Shown: positions 49,087 through 59,549 of the stretch, one piece after another
Numbering within the stretch: the stretch's first letter is position 1
How the letters are laid out: every line of letters starts with the position of its first letter
NCBI GenBank assembly: GCA_017463155.1
Contig: JAFTPT010000053.1
Coordinates: forward strand, 87,986 to 151,985
DNA length: 64,000 nucleotides
Direction of reading: 5' to 3'
Origin: Blautia sp.
GTDB lineage: Bacteria; Bacillota; Clostridia; Lachnospirales; Lachnospiraceae
Made by a program: the position numbers and the translations under genes
The notes under the pieces: generated by a model
The model's database searches: none
The model's input: the letters and a program-made list of their open reading frames with translations, nothing else
Told to the model about the DNA's origin: nothing

Positions 49087-52000
49087 ATGTATCTGAAGAA
49101 TATCGAGGTGCACGGATTTAAATCCTTTGCCCAGAAGATCAATTTTGAATTTCATAACGGGATAACAGGGATCGTCGGACCCAACGGAAGCGGCAAGAGT
49201 AACGTAGCTGACGCTGTTCGTTGGGTTCTTGGCGAACAGAGCGCAAAACAGCTCCGCGGCGGCAATATGCAGGATGTCATTTTCTCCGGTACGGAGCTTC
49301 GGAAACCGCTGAGCTACGCATCGGTCGCCATCACCCTTGACAACGCCGACCACCGCCTTCCCATCGATTACAACGAGGTGACGGTGACCCGGCGCCTGTA
49401 CCGTTCCGGTGAGAGTGAGTATCTGATCAACGGCAGCATCTGCCGCCTGAAGGACATCAACGAGATGTTCTATGACACGGGGATCGGCAAGGAAGGCTAT
49501 TCCATCATCGGGCAGGGACAGATCGACCGGATCCTGAGCAGCAAGCCGGAGGACCGGCGGGAGCTGTTCGACGAGGCTGTCGGGATCGTCAAGTTCAAGA
49601 GACGCAAGAACCAGGCGCTCAAAAAGCTGGCCGAAGAGCAGCAGAACATGGTCCGTGTGACGGATATCCTGAGTGAACTGAACCGGCAGCTGGGACCTTT
49701 GGAGCGGCAGAGCCAGGCAGCGCGCATCTACCTTGGCAAGAGGGACGAGCTGCGGCTTCTGGACGTAAACCTGTTCCTGCAGGAAAGCGCCTATACGGCT
49801 GAACAGCTGCGGGACCTGAACGACAAACACGCCCGCTCTTCGGAGGAGCTGTCGGAGGCCAGGGACCAGTATGACCGCACGAGGGAGGAATATGACCGCA
49901 TCGAGCAGGAACTGGAGCAGCTGAACGCTTCGATCGACGCTCTTCGCGAGGAGAATAAACAGGACGCCATCCGCAAGCAGGAACTGGACGGACGGATCCA
50001 TGTGCTGCAGGAGCAGATCCTCGCCGGCGCCCAGACCGATGAGCATTATAAATCCAGACTCTCCGCGATCGCCCAGGATCTCGAAAAAAGAGAGAACGAG
50101 AAGGATGAGCTCGAGGAGGAAAAGGCGGAGCTTACCTTCCACATCCGGACGATCCGCAAGGAACTGAAGGAACAGGAGATCGGGCTCTTTAACGTCCAGA
50201 CCGAGATCGAAGAATGCTCTTCTTCGGTGGAGGACAGTAAGACCGAGATCATCGAACTGCTGAACACCCGCGCGACTACCAAGGGGAAAGCGCAGAGGTT
50301 TGACACCCTGATGGAGCAGATCGATATCCGCAAAGCCGAGATCAGCAAACGGATCCTTCGTTTAAAAGGCGAAGAGGAGGAGCAGAAAAAAGAACTCGCT
50401 GAGGCGGAAAAACGCTTCGAGGAGGTCAGCCGGATCATCCGGGAAAAGAATGAGGAGGCTGCCGGGCTCGAGCAGAAGATCCGGGCGGTCCAGGACGAGC
50501 TCAAAAAACAGAATGAAAAGATGGAGATCGGGCAGAGGGCTTACCACAGGGAGGCTTCAAGACTCGAATCTCTTAAGAATATCACCGAACGGTATGACGG
50601 CTATGGAAGTGCCATCCGCCGTGTCATGGAACAGAAAAAGAAGTATCCCGGCATCAAGGGCGTTGTCGCGGACCTGGTGCAGGTGGACAAGGATTACGAG
50701 ATCGCCATCGAGACGGCTCTCGGCGGGAACATCCAGAATATTGTGACCGATACGGATGAGACGGCCAAGGCTATGATCGCCTTCCTCAAAAAGGAGCGGG
50801 CCGGCCGGGCGACCTTCCTGCCCCTCGGGAGCATAAGGGCCCGTACGGAGGAACGGATCAAGGACGCCCTCCGGGAGCCCGGCGTCATCGGTATGGCGGA
50901 CACACTGGTCAAAACGGAGCCTGCCTATCAGGAGCTTGCAAGGTATCTGCTCGGTCGGATCCTTGTCGTTGATACGATCGACCACGCCATTGCCATTGCG
51001 AGGAAGTTCCGGCACAGCTTCCGCATGGTCACCCTGGAGGGAGAATCTCTGAATCCGGGCGGCTCCATGACGGGCGGCGCTTTCAGGAACAACAGCAATC
51101 TTCTGGGACGGAGACGTGAGATCGAGGAGCTTGAAAGCAGTGTCAAGGCGCTGAAGTCCGATATGGATGCCATGCAGAAGGCCATCGACGAAAACCGCGA
51201 AGAGCGGAACCGTATGCGCGACAGGGTCCAGGAGCTGCAGGATGAACTTCGTTCCCACTATGTGGAACAGAACACGGCCCGCATGAACCGGGAACAGCTT
51301 GAGGAAAAGGGCCGGGAGCTGCGCGACGGCTATGCCCGCATCGAGCGGGACCAGGAGGAAGTCAGCCGCCAGATGAGCGAGATCCGCGAGGATCACGACA
51401 AGATCCAGAAGGAACTGAACGCATCCCAGAAGGATGAGAAGGAGCTCGAGAACTACATCGAGGACCGGCAGAATGAGCTTGATGATCTCCGGGAGCAGGA
51501 GAATTCCATCCAGGAAGCGCTGGGGAAGATCCGCCTGGAGGCACAGGCGCAGGAGCAGCGGCTTTCCTTTACGGAGGAGAACCTGGCCAGGATCCAGTCC
51601 GAGATGGACGTACTGAAAACGGAGAACGAGGAGCTTGAGAACAGCCTGTCCGGCAGCCGCAAGGAAGCAGAACAGCGGAAGGCCGAGATCGAGACCATCC
51701 GGCTCGCGGTGCAGGATTTCGTCCGCAAGGAACAGGAGGACAAGCAGAAGCTTGATTCGATGCTGGAGCAGAAGGAGCAGCGGAACAAGAGCCATCGCGC
51801 GTTCTTTGAGCAGCGGGATGAGCTGGCCGGCCGCATCGGCCTTCTGGATAAAGAAGTATTCCGTCTGCAGAGCCAGATCACGCGGATTGAGGAAAACAGG
51901 GAATCCCAGATCAATTATCTCTGGGAGGAATACGAGATCACACCGGCGAACGCCAGACAGTATCTCAGGGAGGACATGCCGGACCGGAACGCCATGCGCC

Positions 52001-52656
52001 GGCAGGTCAGCAAATTAAAGGAGGAGATCCGTGCGCTTGGCCCCGTGAACGTGAACGCGATCGAGGAGTACAAGGAGCAGCTGGAACGCCACACCTTCCT
52101 TTCCGGACAGTATGAGGACCTGAAGCAGGCGGAGGCGACGCTGCAGAATGTGGTCAGTGAACTGGACGAAGGCATGCGGAGGCAGTTCGCCGAAAAGTTT
52201 GCCGATATCCAGGTGGAATTTGACAAAGCGTTCAAGGAACTGTTCGGAGGCGGAAAAGGGACCCTGGAGCTCGCTCTTGACGAGGAGAACAAGGACATCC
52301 TCGAAGCCGGCGTCCGGATCATCGCGCAGCCTCCGGGCAAAAAGCTGCAGAACATGATGCAGCTTTCCGGCGGCGAGAAGGCCCTCACGGCCATCGCGCT
52401 TTTGTTCGCGATCCAGAACCTGAAACCATCGCCCTTCTGTCTCCTGGACGAGATCGAGGCGGCGCTCGACGATCCCAACGTGGGGCGGTTTGCTTCGTAT
52501 CTGCAGAAGCTGACCAGGAACACGCAGTTTATCGTGATCACCCACAGGCGTGGTACGATGAATGCCGCCGACAGACTCTATGGCATCACGATGCAGGAAA
52601 AGGGCGTTTCTACGCTGGTATCCGTCGACCTGGTGGAGAACCAGCTGACACAGTAG
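49087..52656 (+). CDS. smc: Chromosome segregation protein SMC
   Basis: An 1189-residue condensin subunit. Walker [10 protein letters not shown] lies at about residues 32-40, the hinge at about 500-670 between two long coiled coils, the signature [15 protein letters not shown] near 1092 and Walker [14 protein letters not shown] near 1117. Length is normal for the family. It follows rnc by 31 bases and precedes ftsY by 22 bases, the standard Firmicute order. Confidence 0.98.
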   Translation: MYLKNIEVHGFKSFAQKINFEFHNGITGIVGPNGSGKSNVADAVRWVLGEQSAKQLRGGNMQDVIFSGTELRKPLSYASVAITLDNADHRLPIDYNEVTVTRRLYRSGESEYLINGSICRLKDINEMFYDTGIGKEGYSIIGQGQIDRILSSKPEDRRELFDEAVGIVKFKRRKNQALKKLAEEQQNMVRVTDILSELNRQLGPLERQSQAARIYLGKRDELRLLDVNLFLQESAYTAEQLRDLNDKHARSSEELSEARDQYDRTREEYDRIEQELEQLNASIDALREENKQDAIRKQELDGRIHVLQEQILAGAQTDEHYKSRLSAIAQDLEKRENEKDELEEEKAELTFHIRTIRKELKEQEIGLFNVQTEIEECSSSVEDSKTEIIELLNTRATTKGKAQRFDTLMEQIDIRKAEISKRILRLKGEEEEQKKELAEAEKRFEEVSRIIREKNEEAAGLEQKIRAVQDELKKQNEKMEIGQRAYHREASRLESLKNITERYDGYGSAIRRVMEQKKKYPGIKGVVADLVQVDKDYEIAIETALGGNIQNIVTDTDETAKAMIAFLKKERAGRATFLPLGSIRARTEERIKDALREPGVIGMADTLVKTEPAYQELARYLLGRILVVDTIDHAIAIARKFRHSFRMVTLEGESLNPGGSMTGGAFRNNSNLLGRRREIEELESSVKALKSDMDAMQKAIDENREERNRMRDRVQELQDELRSHYVEQNTARMNREQLEEKGRELRDGYARIERDQEEVSRQMSEIREDHDKIQKELNASQKDEKELENYIEDRQNELDDLREQENSIQEALGKIRLEAQAQEQRLSFTEENLARIQSEMDVLKTENEELENSLSGSRKEAEQRKAEIETIRLAVQDFVRKEQEDKQKLDSMLEQKEQRNKSHRAFFEQRDELAGRIGLLDKEVFRLQSQITRIEENRESQINYLWEEYEITPANARQYLREDMPDRNAMRRQVSKLKEEIRALGPVNVNAIEEYKEQLERHTFLSGQYEDLKQAEATLQNVVSELDEGMRRQFAEKFADIQVEFDKAFKELFGGGKGTLELALDEENKDILEAGVRIIAQPPGKKLQNMMQLSGGEKALTAIALLFAIQNLKPSPFCLLDEIEAALDDPNVGRFASYLQKLTRNTQFIVITHRRGTMNAADRLYGITMQEKGVSTLVSVDLVENQLTQ

Positions 52657-52678
52657 TCTTCCGGGACGGGAGGAGCAT

Positions 52679-53653
52679 ATGGCAGAAGAGAAAAAAGGCT
52701 TTTTTAAGCGGCTGGTCAGCGGACTGCAGAAGACCAGGGACAACATCGTGGCAGGGTTTGATTCCCTGTTCATGGGGTATGACGTCATCGATGACGATTT
52801 TTACGAGGAGCTCGAGGAGATCCTCATCATGGGCGATATCGGGATCAATGCCACCACGGCGATCCTGGACAATCTGAAGGAGCAGGTGGCGGAAAAGCAC
52901 ATCCGCCGGCCGGTGGAGTGCAAACAGCTGCTGATCGATTCCATCAAGGAGCAGATGCACGTGGACAGCACGGAGTACGCCTTTGAGGGACAGAAATCCG
53001 TGATCCTGGTGATCGGCGTCAACGGCGTGGGCAAGACCACGTCCGTGGGAAAGCTGGCAAGCCTTCTGAAGGGCCAGGGAAAGCGCGTGATCATGGCGGC
53101 GGCGGACACGTTCCGGGCGGCCGCTGGCGAGCAGCTGACGGAGTGGGCGAACAGAGCCGGCGTCGAGATCATCGGCGGCCAGTCCGGCGCAGATCCTGCT
53201 TCGGTCGTCTATGACGCGGTGGCGGCCGCGAAGGCGCGGAACGCGGACATCCTGATCTGTGATACGGCCGGAAGGCTTCACAACAAGAAGAACCTCATGG
53301 CCGAGCTCCACAAGATCTACCGGATCCTTGAAAACGAGTATTCGGACGCGTATCTGGAGACACTGGTGGTCCTGGACGGAACCACGGGCCAGAATGCGCT
53401 CGTACAGGCGAGGGAGTTCGCGGAGGTGGCCAACGTGAACGGGATCATTCTCACAAAGCTTGACGGAACAGCCAAGGGCGGGATCGCGGTGGCGATCCAG
53501 TCGGAGCTGGGGGTCCCGGTCAAATACATCGGCGTCGGAGAGAAGATCGACGATCTGCAGAAATTTGACGCGGATACGTTCGTGAACGCACTGTTTGAGA
53601 TCGGAGATACGAAGCAGGAGGATGTACAGGATGCTGACACTGGAGAATTTTGA
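52679..53653 (+). CDS. ftsY: Signal recognition particle receptor FtsY
   Basis: A 324-residue SRP GTPase that docks ribosomes at the membrane. It has GVNGVGKTTSVGKLA (G1, near residue 113), DTFRAAAGEQL, DTAGRLHNKKNLM and TKLDGTAKGG. The acidic N-terminal A domain is very short, as is common in Clostridia. Its end overlaps the next gene by 23 bases. Confidence 0.97.
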   Translation: MAEEKKGFFKRLVSGLQKTRDNIVAGFDSLFMGYDVIDDDFYEELEEILIMGDIGINATTAILDNLKEQVAEKHIRRPVECKQLLIDSIKEQMHVDSTEYAFEGQKSVILVIGVNGVGKTTSVGKLASLLKGQGKRVIMAAADTFRAAAGEQLTEWANRAGVEIIGGQSGADPASVVYDAVAAAKARNADILICDTAGRLHNKKNLMAELHKIYRILENEYSDAYLETLVVLDGTTGQNALVQAREFAEVANVNGIILTKLDGTAKGGIAVAIQSELGVPVKYIGVGEKIDDLQKFDADTFVNALFEIGDTKQEDVQDADTGEF

Positions 53654-54842
53654 GAAGGCTTCCGAGATCGTCAGGAAGGTGACGCAGGAGACAAAGCTCA
53701 TCGAAAGCCCGTATTTTTCGGAACTTACCGGAAACAAAGTCTATTTCAAACCGGAGAACATGCAGCGGACGGGTTCCTTTAAGGTCCGCGGCGCCTATTA
53801 CAAGATCAGTACACTGACGGACGACGAGAGAAGCCGCGGAGTCATTGCGGCCTCCTCGGGCAATCACGCACTGGGGGCGGCCTACGCGGCTCATAAATAT
53901 GTGGTCAAAGCCGTCGTGGTCATGCCGAACACCACGCCGCTCATCAAGGTGGAAAGGGCCAAGGACTATGGCGCCGAAGTCATTCTGTACGGCGATACCA
54001 TCGAGCAGGCGAATGAATATGCCATGCAGCAGGCGGAGGAGAAGGGCTATACCTTTATCCATTCCTATGATGATCCGGCGGTGGCGACAGGCCAGGGGAC
54101 GATCGCGATGGAGATCATCCAGGAGCTTCCCCTGGTGGACTATATTCTGGTACCGGTAGGCGGAGGCGGACTGGCAGCAGGCGTCGCGGCACTGGCCGGG
54201 ATGCTGAATCCGCATATCAAGGTCATCGGGGTCGAACCGGCGGGAGCGGCCTGCCTGGCACTCTCCAGGATGAAGGGGGAGAGGACGCGCCTGGATTCCG
54301 TGAACACCATCGCGGACGGCGCCGCGGCCGCATGCCCGGGCGAATCGATCTATCAGGAGCTGACAGAGAATCTGGACAGCGTGATCACGATCGAGGATGA
54401 TGAGCTGATCGTGGCATTCCTTGACATGGTCGAGAATCACCGTATGATCGTCGAGAATGCAGGCCTTCTTACGACGGCTGCGCTCCGGCATCTTGATTTT
54501 ACCGGAAAAAAGGTGGTTTCCGTGCTCTCCGGCGGCAACATGGACGTGATCACCATGTCCTCCGTGGTGCAGCACGGCCTGATCCAGCGCGACAGGATCT
54601 TCACGGTTTCCGTGCTGATCCCGGACAAGGCCGGTGAGCTGGTACGCGTGGCGACCATCATTGCGGAAAATAAAGGAAACGTCATCAAGCTTGACCATAA
54701 CCAGTTCGTCAGCACCAACCGTAACGCGGCCGTGGAGCTGAAGATCACCATGGAAGCCTACGGCACCGACCATAAACGCCAGATCGTGCGGGCGCTCGAG
54801 GAGGCCGGATGCCGGCCGAAGGTGATCCGTCCGAGCCTGTAA
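53631..54842 (+). CDS. ilvA: Threonine ammonia-lyase
   Basis: A 403-residue PLP enzyme that turns threonine into 2-oxobutanoate, the first step to isoleucine or a catabolic route. The PLP lysine is K51 in RTGSFKVRGA, the phosphate-binding loop VGGGGLAAG is present, and residues about 325-403 form an ACT domain. This medium form occurs in many anaerobes. AGGAGG at 53617-53622 precedes ATG 53631, which lies inside ftsY. Confidence 0.94.
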   Translation: MLTLENFEKASEIVRKVTQETKLIESPYFSELTGNKVYFKPENMQRTGSFKVRGAYYKISTLTDDERSRGVIAASSGNHALGAAYAAHKYVVKAVVVMPNTTPLIKVERAKDYGAEVILYGDTIEQANEYAMQQAEEKGYTFIHSYDDPAVATGQGTIAMEIIQELPLVDYILVPVGGGGLAAGVAALAGMLNPHIKVIGVEPAGAACLALSRMKGERTRLDSVNTIADGAAAACPGESIYQELTENLDSVITIEDDELIVAFLDMVENHRMIVENAGLLTTAALRHLDFTGKKVVSVLSGGNMDVITMSSVVQHGLIQRDRIFTVSVLIPDKAGELVRVATIIAENKGNVIKLDHNQFVSTNRNAAVELKITMEAYGTDHKRQIVRALEEAGCRPKVIRPSL

Positions 54843-54876
54843 GTGTCATTCTCCGATCCGGGTACTGCGTTTTATC

Positions 54877-54895
54877 GAAAAAGCGATGCTTTTTC
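54877..54895 (+). terminator. Short hairpin after ilvA
   Basis: GAAAAAGC and GCTTTTTC pair around GAT. The U-rich 3' arm may act as a weak terminator; it lies directly before the integrase -10 box. Confidence 0.4.
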
Positions 54896-54904
54896 TGTTA
54901 AAAT
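54896..54904 (+). promoter_or_regulatory. Extended -10 promoter of the integrase gene
   Basis: TGTTAAAAT: TGN followed by TAAAAT at 54899-54904, with no clear -35 box. The leader would be under 25 bases. Confidence 0.5.
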
Positions 54905-54929
54905 GAGTACATGGAGAGGAGGGATACCC

Positions 54930-56111
54930 ATGGCAAGAAAGGGAGAAAACATTCACAAAAGAAAAGACGGCAGATGGGAAGCCAGATACCGGAGAGGCAG
55001 AGACGCGGAGGGCAGGATCATCTACGGATACGTGTACGGCAGATCCTACCGGGAGGCCAGGTTCCTTCGGAACCAGAGGCTCGGCATACGGCCCGGCCCG
55101 GGTGAGGCAAAACCGGAGACGGCCGGAGTACCCGCCGATGCGACCTTCACGGAGATCATTCCCCTGTGGCAGAAGGAAATCCGCTATACCGTCAAGGACA
55201 GTACCTGGAGCTGCTATGAGACCATGGTACAGAGGCATATCATTCCTGTATTGGGAGGATATGCGGTCCGGCAGTTTACAAACCAGATGCTCCATGAATT
55301 TATTGAGGAATTATACAGATGCGGCCTGGGAGCGGGAACCGTGAATCTGATCGAAACGGTGCTTCGGCAGATCATCCGTTATGCAGAGGGAATCGGCATA
55401 CGGACTGCCGAGGCACTTTCATTTCCCAAAGTAAAAAATGCCCGGAATGATATCAGGCTCCTCGATGAAGAACAGTACCGGACGCTGTACCGGTATCTGG
55501 AGGAGCATATGGATCTGTTCAACCTGGGATTGATGGTCTGTTTTCATACAGGACTCCGGGTCGGCGAGCTGAGCGGGTTGCGCTGGGAAGACTTTGATCT
55601 GGAAAAGGACAGGGTGTTTATCCGGCGTACGGTGAGCAGGATCCGGAATATCGACAGGATCCCGGATCCGGTCACAAACCGGGTCAATCGTACCGTCGTG
55701 AGCGTAAGGTCGCCGAAATCCGTGAACTCGATCCGGGAGATCCCTCTTCCGGACCGCCTGGCAGGACTTCTCCGGGAGATGAAGGGAAACGATCCCGATT
55801 ATCTGGTGACCGGGAGTCAGGAGGTCATGGAACCGCGGATCATCCAGCGGAAATACGGGGAGCTTCTGCAGCAGCTCTCGATCACTCCGGTCAAGATCCA
55901 CGGCCTGCGCCATCAGTTTTCCTGCCGCTGGATGGAGCAGGGATACGACGCGAAAAGCCTGTCGGAGATCCTGGGGCACCGGTCGGTCAGGACCACGCTT
56001 GACGTATATGTGCACAGCCGCGACGAAAAGAAACGCAGCTACATGAATCAGATGAACCGGATGATGGATGGATCACAGGATACGGGTATTGCGGGAACAA
56101 ATGGGATATGA
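54930..56111 (+). CDS. Tyrosine recombinase/integrase (Tn916-like layout)
   Basis: A 393-residue site-specific recombinase. Residues 8-50 are an AP2-like arm-binding domain (KDGRWEARYRRGRDAEG), residues about 65-160 the SAM-like core-binding domain, and the catalytic part shows Arg in HTGLRVGELSGLRW (about 210), HGLRHQF (about 324-329), ILGHRS (about 350) and the nucleophile Tyr in LDVYVHS (about 359). All key residues are intact. GGAGGG at 54917-54922 sets ATG 54930; longer starts overlap the promoter. No excisionase, cargo or att repeat was found next to it. Confidence 0.92.
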   Translation: MARKGENIHKRKDGRWEARYRRGRDAEGRIIYGYVYGRSYREARFLRNQRLGIRPGPGEAKPETAGVPADATFTEIIPLWQKEIRYTVKDSTWSCYETMVQRHIIPVLGGYAVRQFTNQMLHEFIEELYRCGLGAGTVNLIETVLRQIIRYAEGIGIRTAEALSFPKVKNARNDIRLLDEEQYRTLYRYLEEHMDLFNLGLMVCFHTGLRVGELSGLRWEDFDLEKDRVFIRRTVSRIRNIDRIPDPVTNRVNRTVVSVRSPKSVNSIREIPLPDRLAGLLREMKGNDPDYLVTGSQEVMEPRIIQRKYGELLQQLSITPVKIHGLRHQFSCRWMEQGYDAKSLSEILGHRSVRTTLDVYVHSRDEKKRSYMNQMNRMMDGSQDTGIAGTNGI

Positions 56112-56146
56112 TATCCTGTTTGAAAGATCTTTGAAAGGAGCAGTTT

Positions 56147-57097
56147 ATGAAGAAGATTTCACGCCTGATGTCCTTATTGCTTGTGATCATCCTGGTACTC
56201 CCGGCAGCGACCCTTCTGCAGGCTGAGGAGAACATGGCCGGAGGGCTTGTCGAGATGGTCAGTGACGGAGCACAGGAGGCGCCTTCGGGGGCAGAGCCCA
56301 CGATAGGTTCCGCCAAGACAAATACGACATATACCGTCTATATCAGCGGGATCGACAACCGGGGCGACCTGATCGAGAAGTCGCGGAGCGACGTGAATAT
56401 CATCGCGACGCTGAATTCCGATACAAAGCAATGCCTGCTGGTCAATACGCCGAGAGATTACTTTGTGCCGCTGTCGATCTCGGGCGGCGTCCCGGATAAG
56501 CTCACCCACGCCGGGATCTACGGTGTACAGGTGTCGATGGATACGCTGGGCATGCTCTATGACCGGGACATCATCTACTATTTCCGGATCAATTTCGGCG
56601 GATTCCAGGACCTGATCGATTCTCTGGGAGGGATCACGGTGTGGTCGGATTTCACCTTCGATGCAAGGGGCTGTACCTTCTACGAGGGCTGGAACGACCT
56701 GGACGGAGAGGCGGCCCTTGTTTTTGCCAGGGAGAGGTACTCGTTTGCCTCCGGGGACAGGCAGAGAGGGAAGAACCAGATGGCTGTGATCAAAGCCGTG
56801 GTCAAAAAGCTGATGGAAGGGAACACCGCCGCAAACCTGACGAACGTCCTTGGCATGATGGGAACGCTCTTTGAGACCAATATCCCGCTGACGGATATCC
56901 TGGCTTTTGCGTCCGGAGCCCTGTCCGATCCGGATGAATGGAACATCGTAAGCTACAGCGTGGACGGAACGGGGGATACGCAGGTGCCGTATTCCATGAG
57001 CCAGGCGGCCTATGTCATGGTGCCGGATATGAGTACGGTCGAACATGCGAAGGAGCTGATGGACCAGGTCCTTCGCGGGGAAGTCCCGGAGGCATAA
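56147..57097 (+). CDS. LytR-CpsA-Psr (LCP) family protein
   Basis: A 316-residue exported enzyme of the family that attaches teichoic acid or capsule glycans to peptidoglycan. A signal peptide or anchor covers residues 1-26. The LCP core has SGIDNRGD, SRSDVNIIATLN, LLVNTPRDYFVPL and a late ARERYSFASGDRQRGKNQM, with Arg and Asp residues that bind the pyrophosphate lipid. AAAGGAG at 56132-56138 precedes the start. It is short for the family, with no long C-terminal tail. Confidence 0.92.
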   Translation: MKKISRLMSLLLVIILVLPAATLLQAEENMAGGLVEMVSDGAQEAPSGAEPTIGSAKTNTTYTVYISGIDNRGDLIEKSRSDVNIIATLNSDTKQCLLVNTPRDYFVPLSISGGVPDKLTHAGIYGVQVSMDTLGMLYDRDIIYYFRINFGGFQDLIDSLGGITVWSDFTFDARGCTFYEGWNDLDGEAALVFARERYSFASGDRQRGKNQMAVIKAVVKKLMEGNTAANLTNVLGMMGTLFETNIPLTDILAFASGALSDPDEWNIVSYSVDGTGDTQVPYSMSQAAYVMVPDMSTVEHAKELMDQVLRGEVPEA

Positions 57098-57099
57098 CT

Positions 57100-57145
57100 T
57101 TGTCAAGAAAAAATACTTGACAAGACTTTCCGGATACGATATGAT
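57100..57145 (+). promoter_or_regulatory. Promoter of ylxM-ffh with palindrome over the -35 box
   Basis: TTGACA (57117-57122) and TATGAT (57140-57145) with a 17-base spacer. TTGTCAAG (57100-57107) and CTTGACAA (57116-57123) form an inverted repeat that includes the -35 box and could be an operator or a hairpin in upstream RNA. Confidence 0.8.
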
Positions 57146-57153
57146 AGGCAAGG

Positions 57154-57186
57154 TGCACCGCGGGAGGATGGTCTTTCTGCGGTGCA
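57154..57186 (+). other. Stem-loop in the ylxM leader
   Basis: TGCACCGC (57154-57161) and GCGGTGCA (57179-57186) pair perfectly around 17 bases, directly upstream of the ylxM ribosome site; the loop holds a GGGAGG decoy. Function unknown. Confidence 0.5.
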
Positions 57187-57202
57187 GGACAGGAGAATCC
57201 CG

Positions 57203-57526
57203 ATGGAAAGTTTTGTGAAGCAGACCCTTCTGTATGACTTCTATGGCGAGCTTCTGACCGACAGGCAGAAGCAGGTATACGAGAGCGTGGTCCTTGAGGA
57301 TTATTCTCTCAGCGAGGTCGCCGAGGATCTGGGGATCAGCCGCCAGGGTGTGCATGACATGATCAGGCGCTGCAACAAGATCCTGGAGGAATACGAGGAA
57401 AAGCTTCATCTGGTCGAAAAATTCGTCCGGATACGGAGTCAGGTCCAGAGGATCCGCGAACTCGCGGACGCCGTGGGGCAGACGGAGATCGCGGGACTTT
57501 CCGGTGAGATACTTGAGGAGCTGTAG
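57203..57526 (+). CDS. ylxM: YlxM-type HTH protein
   Basis: A 107-residue protein with a sigma-70 region 4-like HTH (LTDRQKQVYESVVLEDYSLSEVAEDLGISRQGVHD, of which LSEVAEDLGISRQGVHD is the recognition part). It occurs upstream of ffh in Firmicutes and is thought to assist the SRP pathway. AGGAG at 57190-57194 precedes ATG 57203. Ffh begins 5 bases later. Confidence 0.9.
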   Translation: MESFVKQTLLYDFYGELLTDRQKQVYESVVLEDYSLSEVAEDLGISRQGVHDMIRRCNKILEEYEEKLHLVEKFVRIRSQVQRIRELADAVGQTEIAGLSGEILEEL

Positions 57527-57531
57527 ACAGG

Positions 57532-58887
57532 ATGGCATTTGAGAGCTTAACAGACAAACTGCAGAATGTATTCAAAAGGCTGAGAGGCAAGGGACGGCTC
57601 ACCGAGGAAGATGTCAAGGTCGCCTTAAAGGAGGTCAAGATGGCCCTCCTCGAGGCGGATGTCAACTTTAAGGTCGTTCGCCAGTTCACCAAGGCCGTGC
57701 AGGAAAGGGCTGTCGGACAGGATGTCATGAACGGCCTGAATCCGGGGCAGATGGTCATCAAGATCGTCAATGAGGAGCTCATCTCCCTGATGGGCAGCGA
57801 GACCACGGAGCTTCCGCTAAAGCAGGGCAATGACATCACGGTGATCATGATGACAGGCCTTCAGGGAGCCGGTAAGACGACGACGGCCGGCAAACTTGCG
57901 GGCAGGCTCAAATCCAAAGGCAGACGTCCGCTCCTGGTCGCCTGTGACGTGTACCGGCCGGCGGCCGTGACACAGCTGCAGGTCAACGGTGAAAAGCAGG
58001 GTGTGGAAGTCTTCTCGATGGGAGAGAAACAGAACCCTGTGGATATCGCCAGGGCCTCCATCGAACACGCCAGGAACAACCAGCAGAATGTGGTCATCAT
58101 TGATACGGCCGGACGGCTCCATGTGGATGAAGACATGATGCAGGAACTGGTCAACATCAAGGAGGCTGTCCATGTGGACACGACACTCCTGGTGGTCGAC
58201 GCCATGACCGGACAGGACGCCGTCAATGTGGCGACGACCTTTTCCGAAAAGGTGGGGATCGACGGAGTGATCCTGACCAAGCTCGACGGCGATACGAGAG
58301 GCGGTGCGGCGCTTTCCATCAAGGCGGTCACCGGTAAGCCGATCCTGTACGCCGGCATGGGTGAGAAGCTCAGCGATCTGGAGCAGTTCTATCCGGAGCG
58401 CATGGCCTCACGGATCCTCGGCATGGGGGATGTGATGAGCCTGATCGAAAAGGTCGAGCAGACCGTAGACCAGGAAAAAGCCGCCGAGATGCAGAAAAAG
58501 TTAAAGAAGATGGATTTCGACTTTAACGATTATCTGACCAGCATGGACCAGATGAACAAGATGGGCGGCATCGGCAGTATCCTGAGCATGCTTCCGGGGA
58601 TCGGGAACAAGTCCAGGGAACTGGAAGGCATGATCGACGAGAAGATGATGAACAGGACAAAATCCATCATCCTCAGCATGACGCCGCAGGAGAGGAGCAA
58701 TCCTTCCATCCTGAATGTGTCCCGCAAGAACCGGATCGCAAAGGGTGCGGGCGTGGACATCACCGAGGTCAACCGGCTGGTCAAGCAGTTCGAACAGAGC
58801 CGCAAGATGATGAAGCAGATGCCGGGCCTCATGGGAGGCAAAGGCGGAAGGGGCGGACTGCCCGGAGGCTTCAAGCTACCGTTCTGA
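57532..58887 (+). CDS. ffh: Signal recognition particle protein Ffh
   Basis: A 451-residue GTPase that binds signal peptides and SRP RNA. NG domain: [15 protein letters not shown] near residue 108, [40 protein letters not shown] domain from about 300: Met-rich helices and the RNA-binding SILSMLPG and STP-like [10 protein letters not shown]. It follows ylxM and precedes rpsP. Confidence 0.98.
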   Translation: MAFESLTDKLQNVFKRLRGKGRLTEEDVKVALKEVKMALLEADVNFKVVRQFTKAVQERAVGQDVMNGLNPGQMVIKIVNEELISLMGSETTELPLKQGNDITVIMMTGLQGAGKTTTAGKLAGRLKSKGRRPLLVACDVYRPAAVTQLQVNGEKQGVEVFSMGEKQNPVDIARASIEHARNNQQNVVIIDTAGRLHVDEDMMQELVNIKEAVHVDTTLLVVDAMTGQDAVNVATTFSEKVGIDGVILTKLDGDTRGGAALSIKAVTGKPILYAGMGEKLSDLEQFYPERMASRILGMGDVMSLIEKVEQTVDQEKAAEMQKKLKKMDFDFNDYLTSMDQMNKMGGIGSILSMLPGIGNKSRELEGMIDEKMMNRTKSIILSMTPQERSNPSILNVSRKNRIAKGAGVDITEVNRLVKQFEQSRKMMKQMPGLMGGKGGRGGLPGGFKLPF

Positions 58888-58952
58888 GAATGCAAAGCAG
58901 CATGCTGCATGCAAGATATATTATTCAATTATATAATGGAGGAAAAGAAGAA

Positions 58953-59198
58953 ATGGCAGTAAAGATCAGACTGAGAAGAATGGGAAAGAAGAAAGCACCT
59001 TTTTATAGAATCGTTGTGGCGGATTCCCGCGACAAGCGTGACGGCAGATTCATCGAGGAGATCGGCACCTATGATCCCAACAGTGATCCCAGCACCTTTA
59101 AGGTAAACGAAGAATCAGCCAAAAAGTGGCTGTCTGTCGGCGCTCAGCCCACAGATACTGTTGCCAAGATCTTCAAGCTTGCCGGAATCGAGAAATAA
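58953..59198 (+). CDS. rpsP: 30S ribosomal protein S16
   Basis: An 81-residue ribosomal protein. The start [20 protein letters not shown] is diagnostic (motif IRLRRMGKK). GGAGGAAAAG precedes ATG 58953; an upstream in-frame start at 58890 lacks a ribosome site. Part of rpsP-khpA-rimM-trmD. Confidence 0.98.
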   Translation: MAVKIRLRRMGKKKAPFYRIVVADSRDKRDGRFIEEIGTYDPNSDPSTFKVNEESAKKWLSVGAQPTDTVAKIFKLAGIEK

Positions 59199-59258
59199 CT
59201 GGAATTGCGGCAGCAGTTCCGTGATAGTCCAAAAACGGACTGATCAGGGAGGTATGTA

Positions 59259-59489
59259 ATGAAGAAACTGGTAGAAGTAATTGCAAAATCTCTTGTTGAT
59301 AATCCGGATGAGGTAGTTGTCACAGAAACAGAAAATGAAGACGAGATCCTGATCGAACTGAAGGTCGGCGCTGCCGATATGGGAAAGGTGATCGGACGTC
59401 AGGGCCGGATCGCAAAAGCGCTCCGTACTGTTGTCAAGGCAGCTTCTTCAAAGAGCAACAAAAAAGTGATCGTAGATATACTTCAATAA
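59259..59489 (+). CDS. khpA: KH-domain RNA-binding protein KhpA (YlqC)
   Basis: A 76-residue single KH domain (VGAADMGKVIGRQGRIAKALR with the GXXG loop GRQG). It works with KhpB in RNA regulation and cell-size control in other Firmicutes. GGGAGG precedes the start. A hairpin follows. Confidence 0.95.
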   Translation: MKKLVEVIAKSLVDNPDEVVVTETENEDEILIELKVGAADMGKVIGRQGRIAKALRTVVKAASSKSNKKVIVDILQ

Positions 59490-59496
59490 AATGGAT

Positions 59497-59525
59497 CAGG
59501 AGCCCCGCATAAAGGCTCCTGTTTC
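59497..59525 (+). terminator. Hairpin after khpA, partial terminator
   Basis: CAGGAGCC (59497-59504) and GGCTCCTG (59514-59521) pair around nine bases, followed by TTTCGTTT. It lies between khpA and rimM and may reduce rimM-trmD expression relative to S16. Confidence 0.7.
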
Positions 59526-59549
59526 GTTTCCGGGGGAAGCATAGGACAT

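Noticed and set aside
54843-54929. N-terminal extension of the integrase
   Set aside because: It would include the hairpin and the -10 box; GGAGGG precedes ATG 54930.
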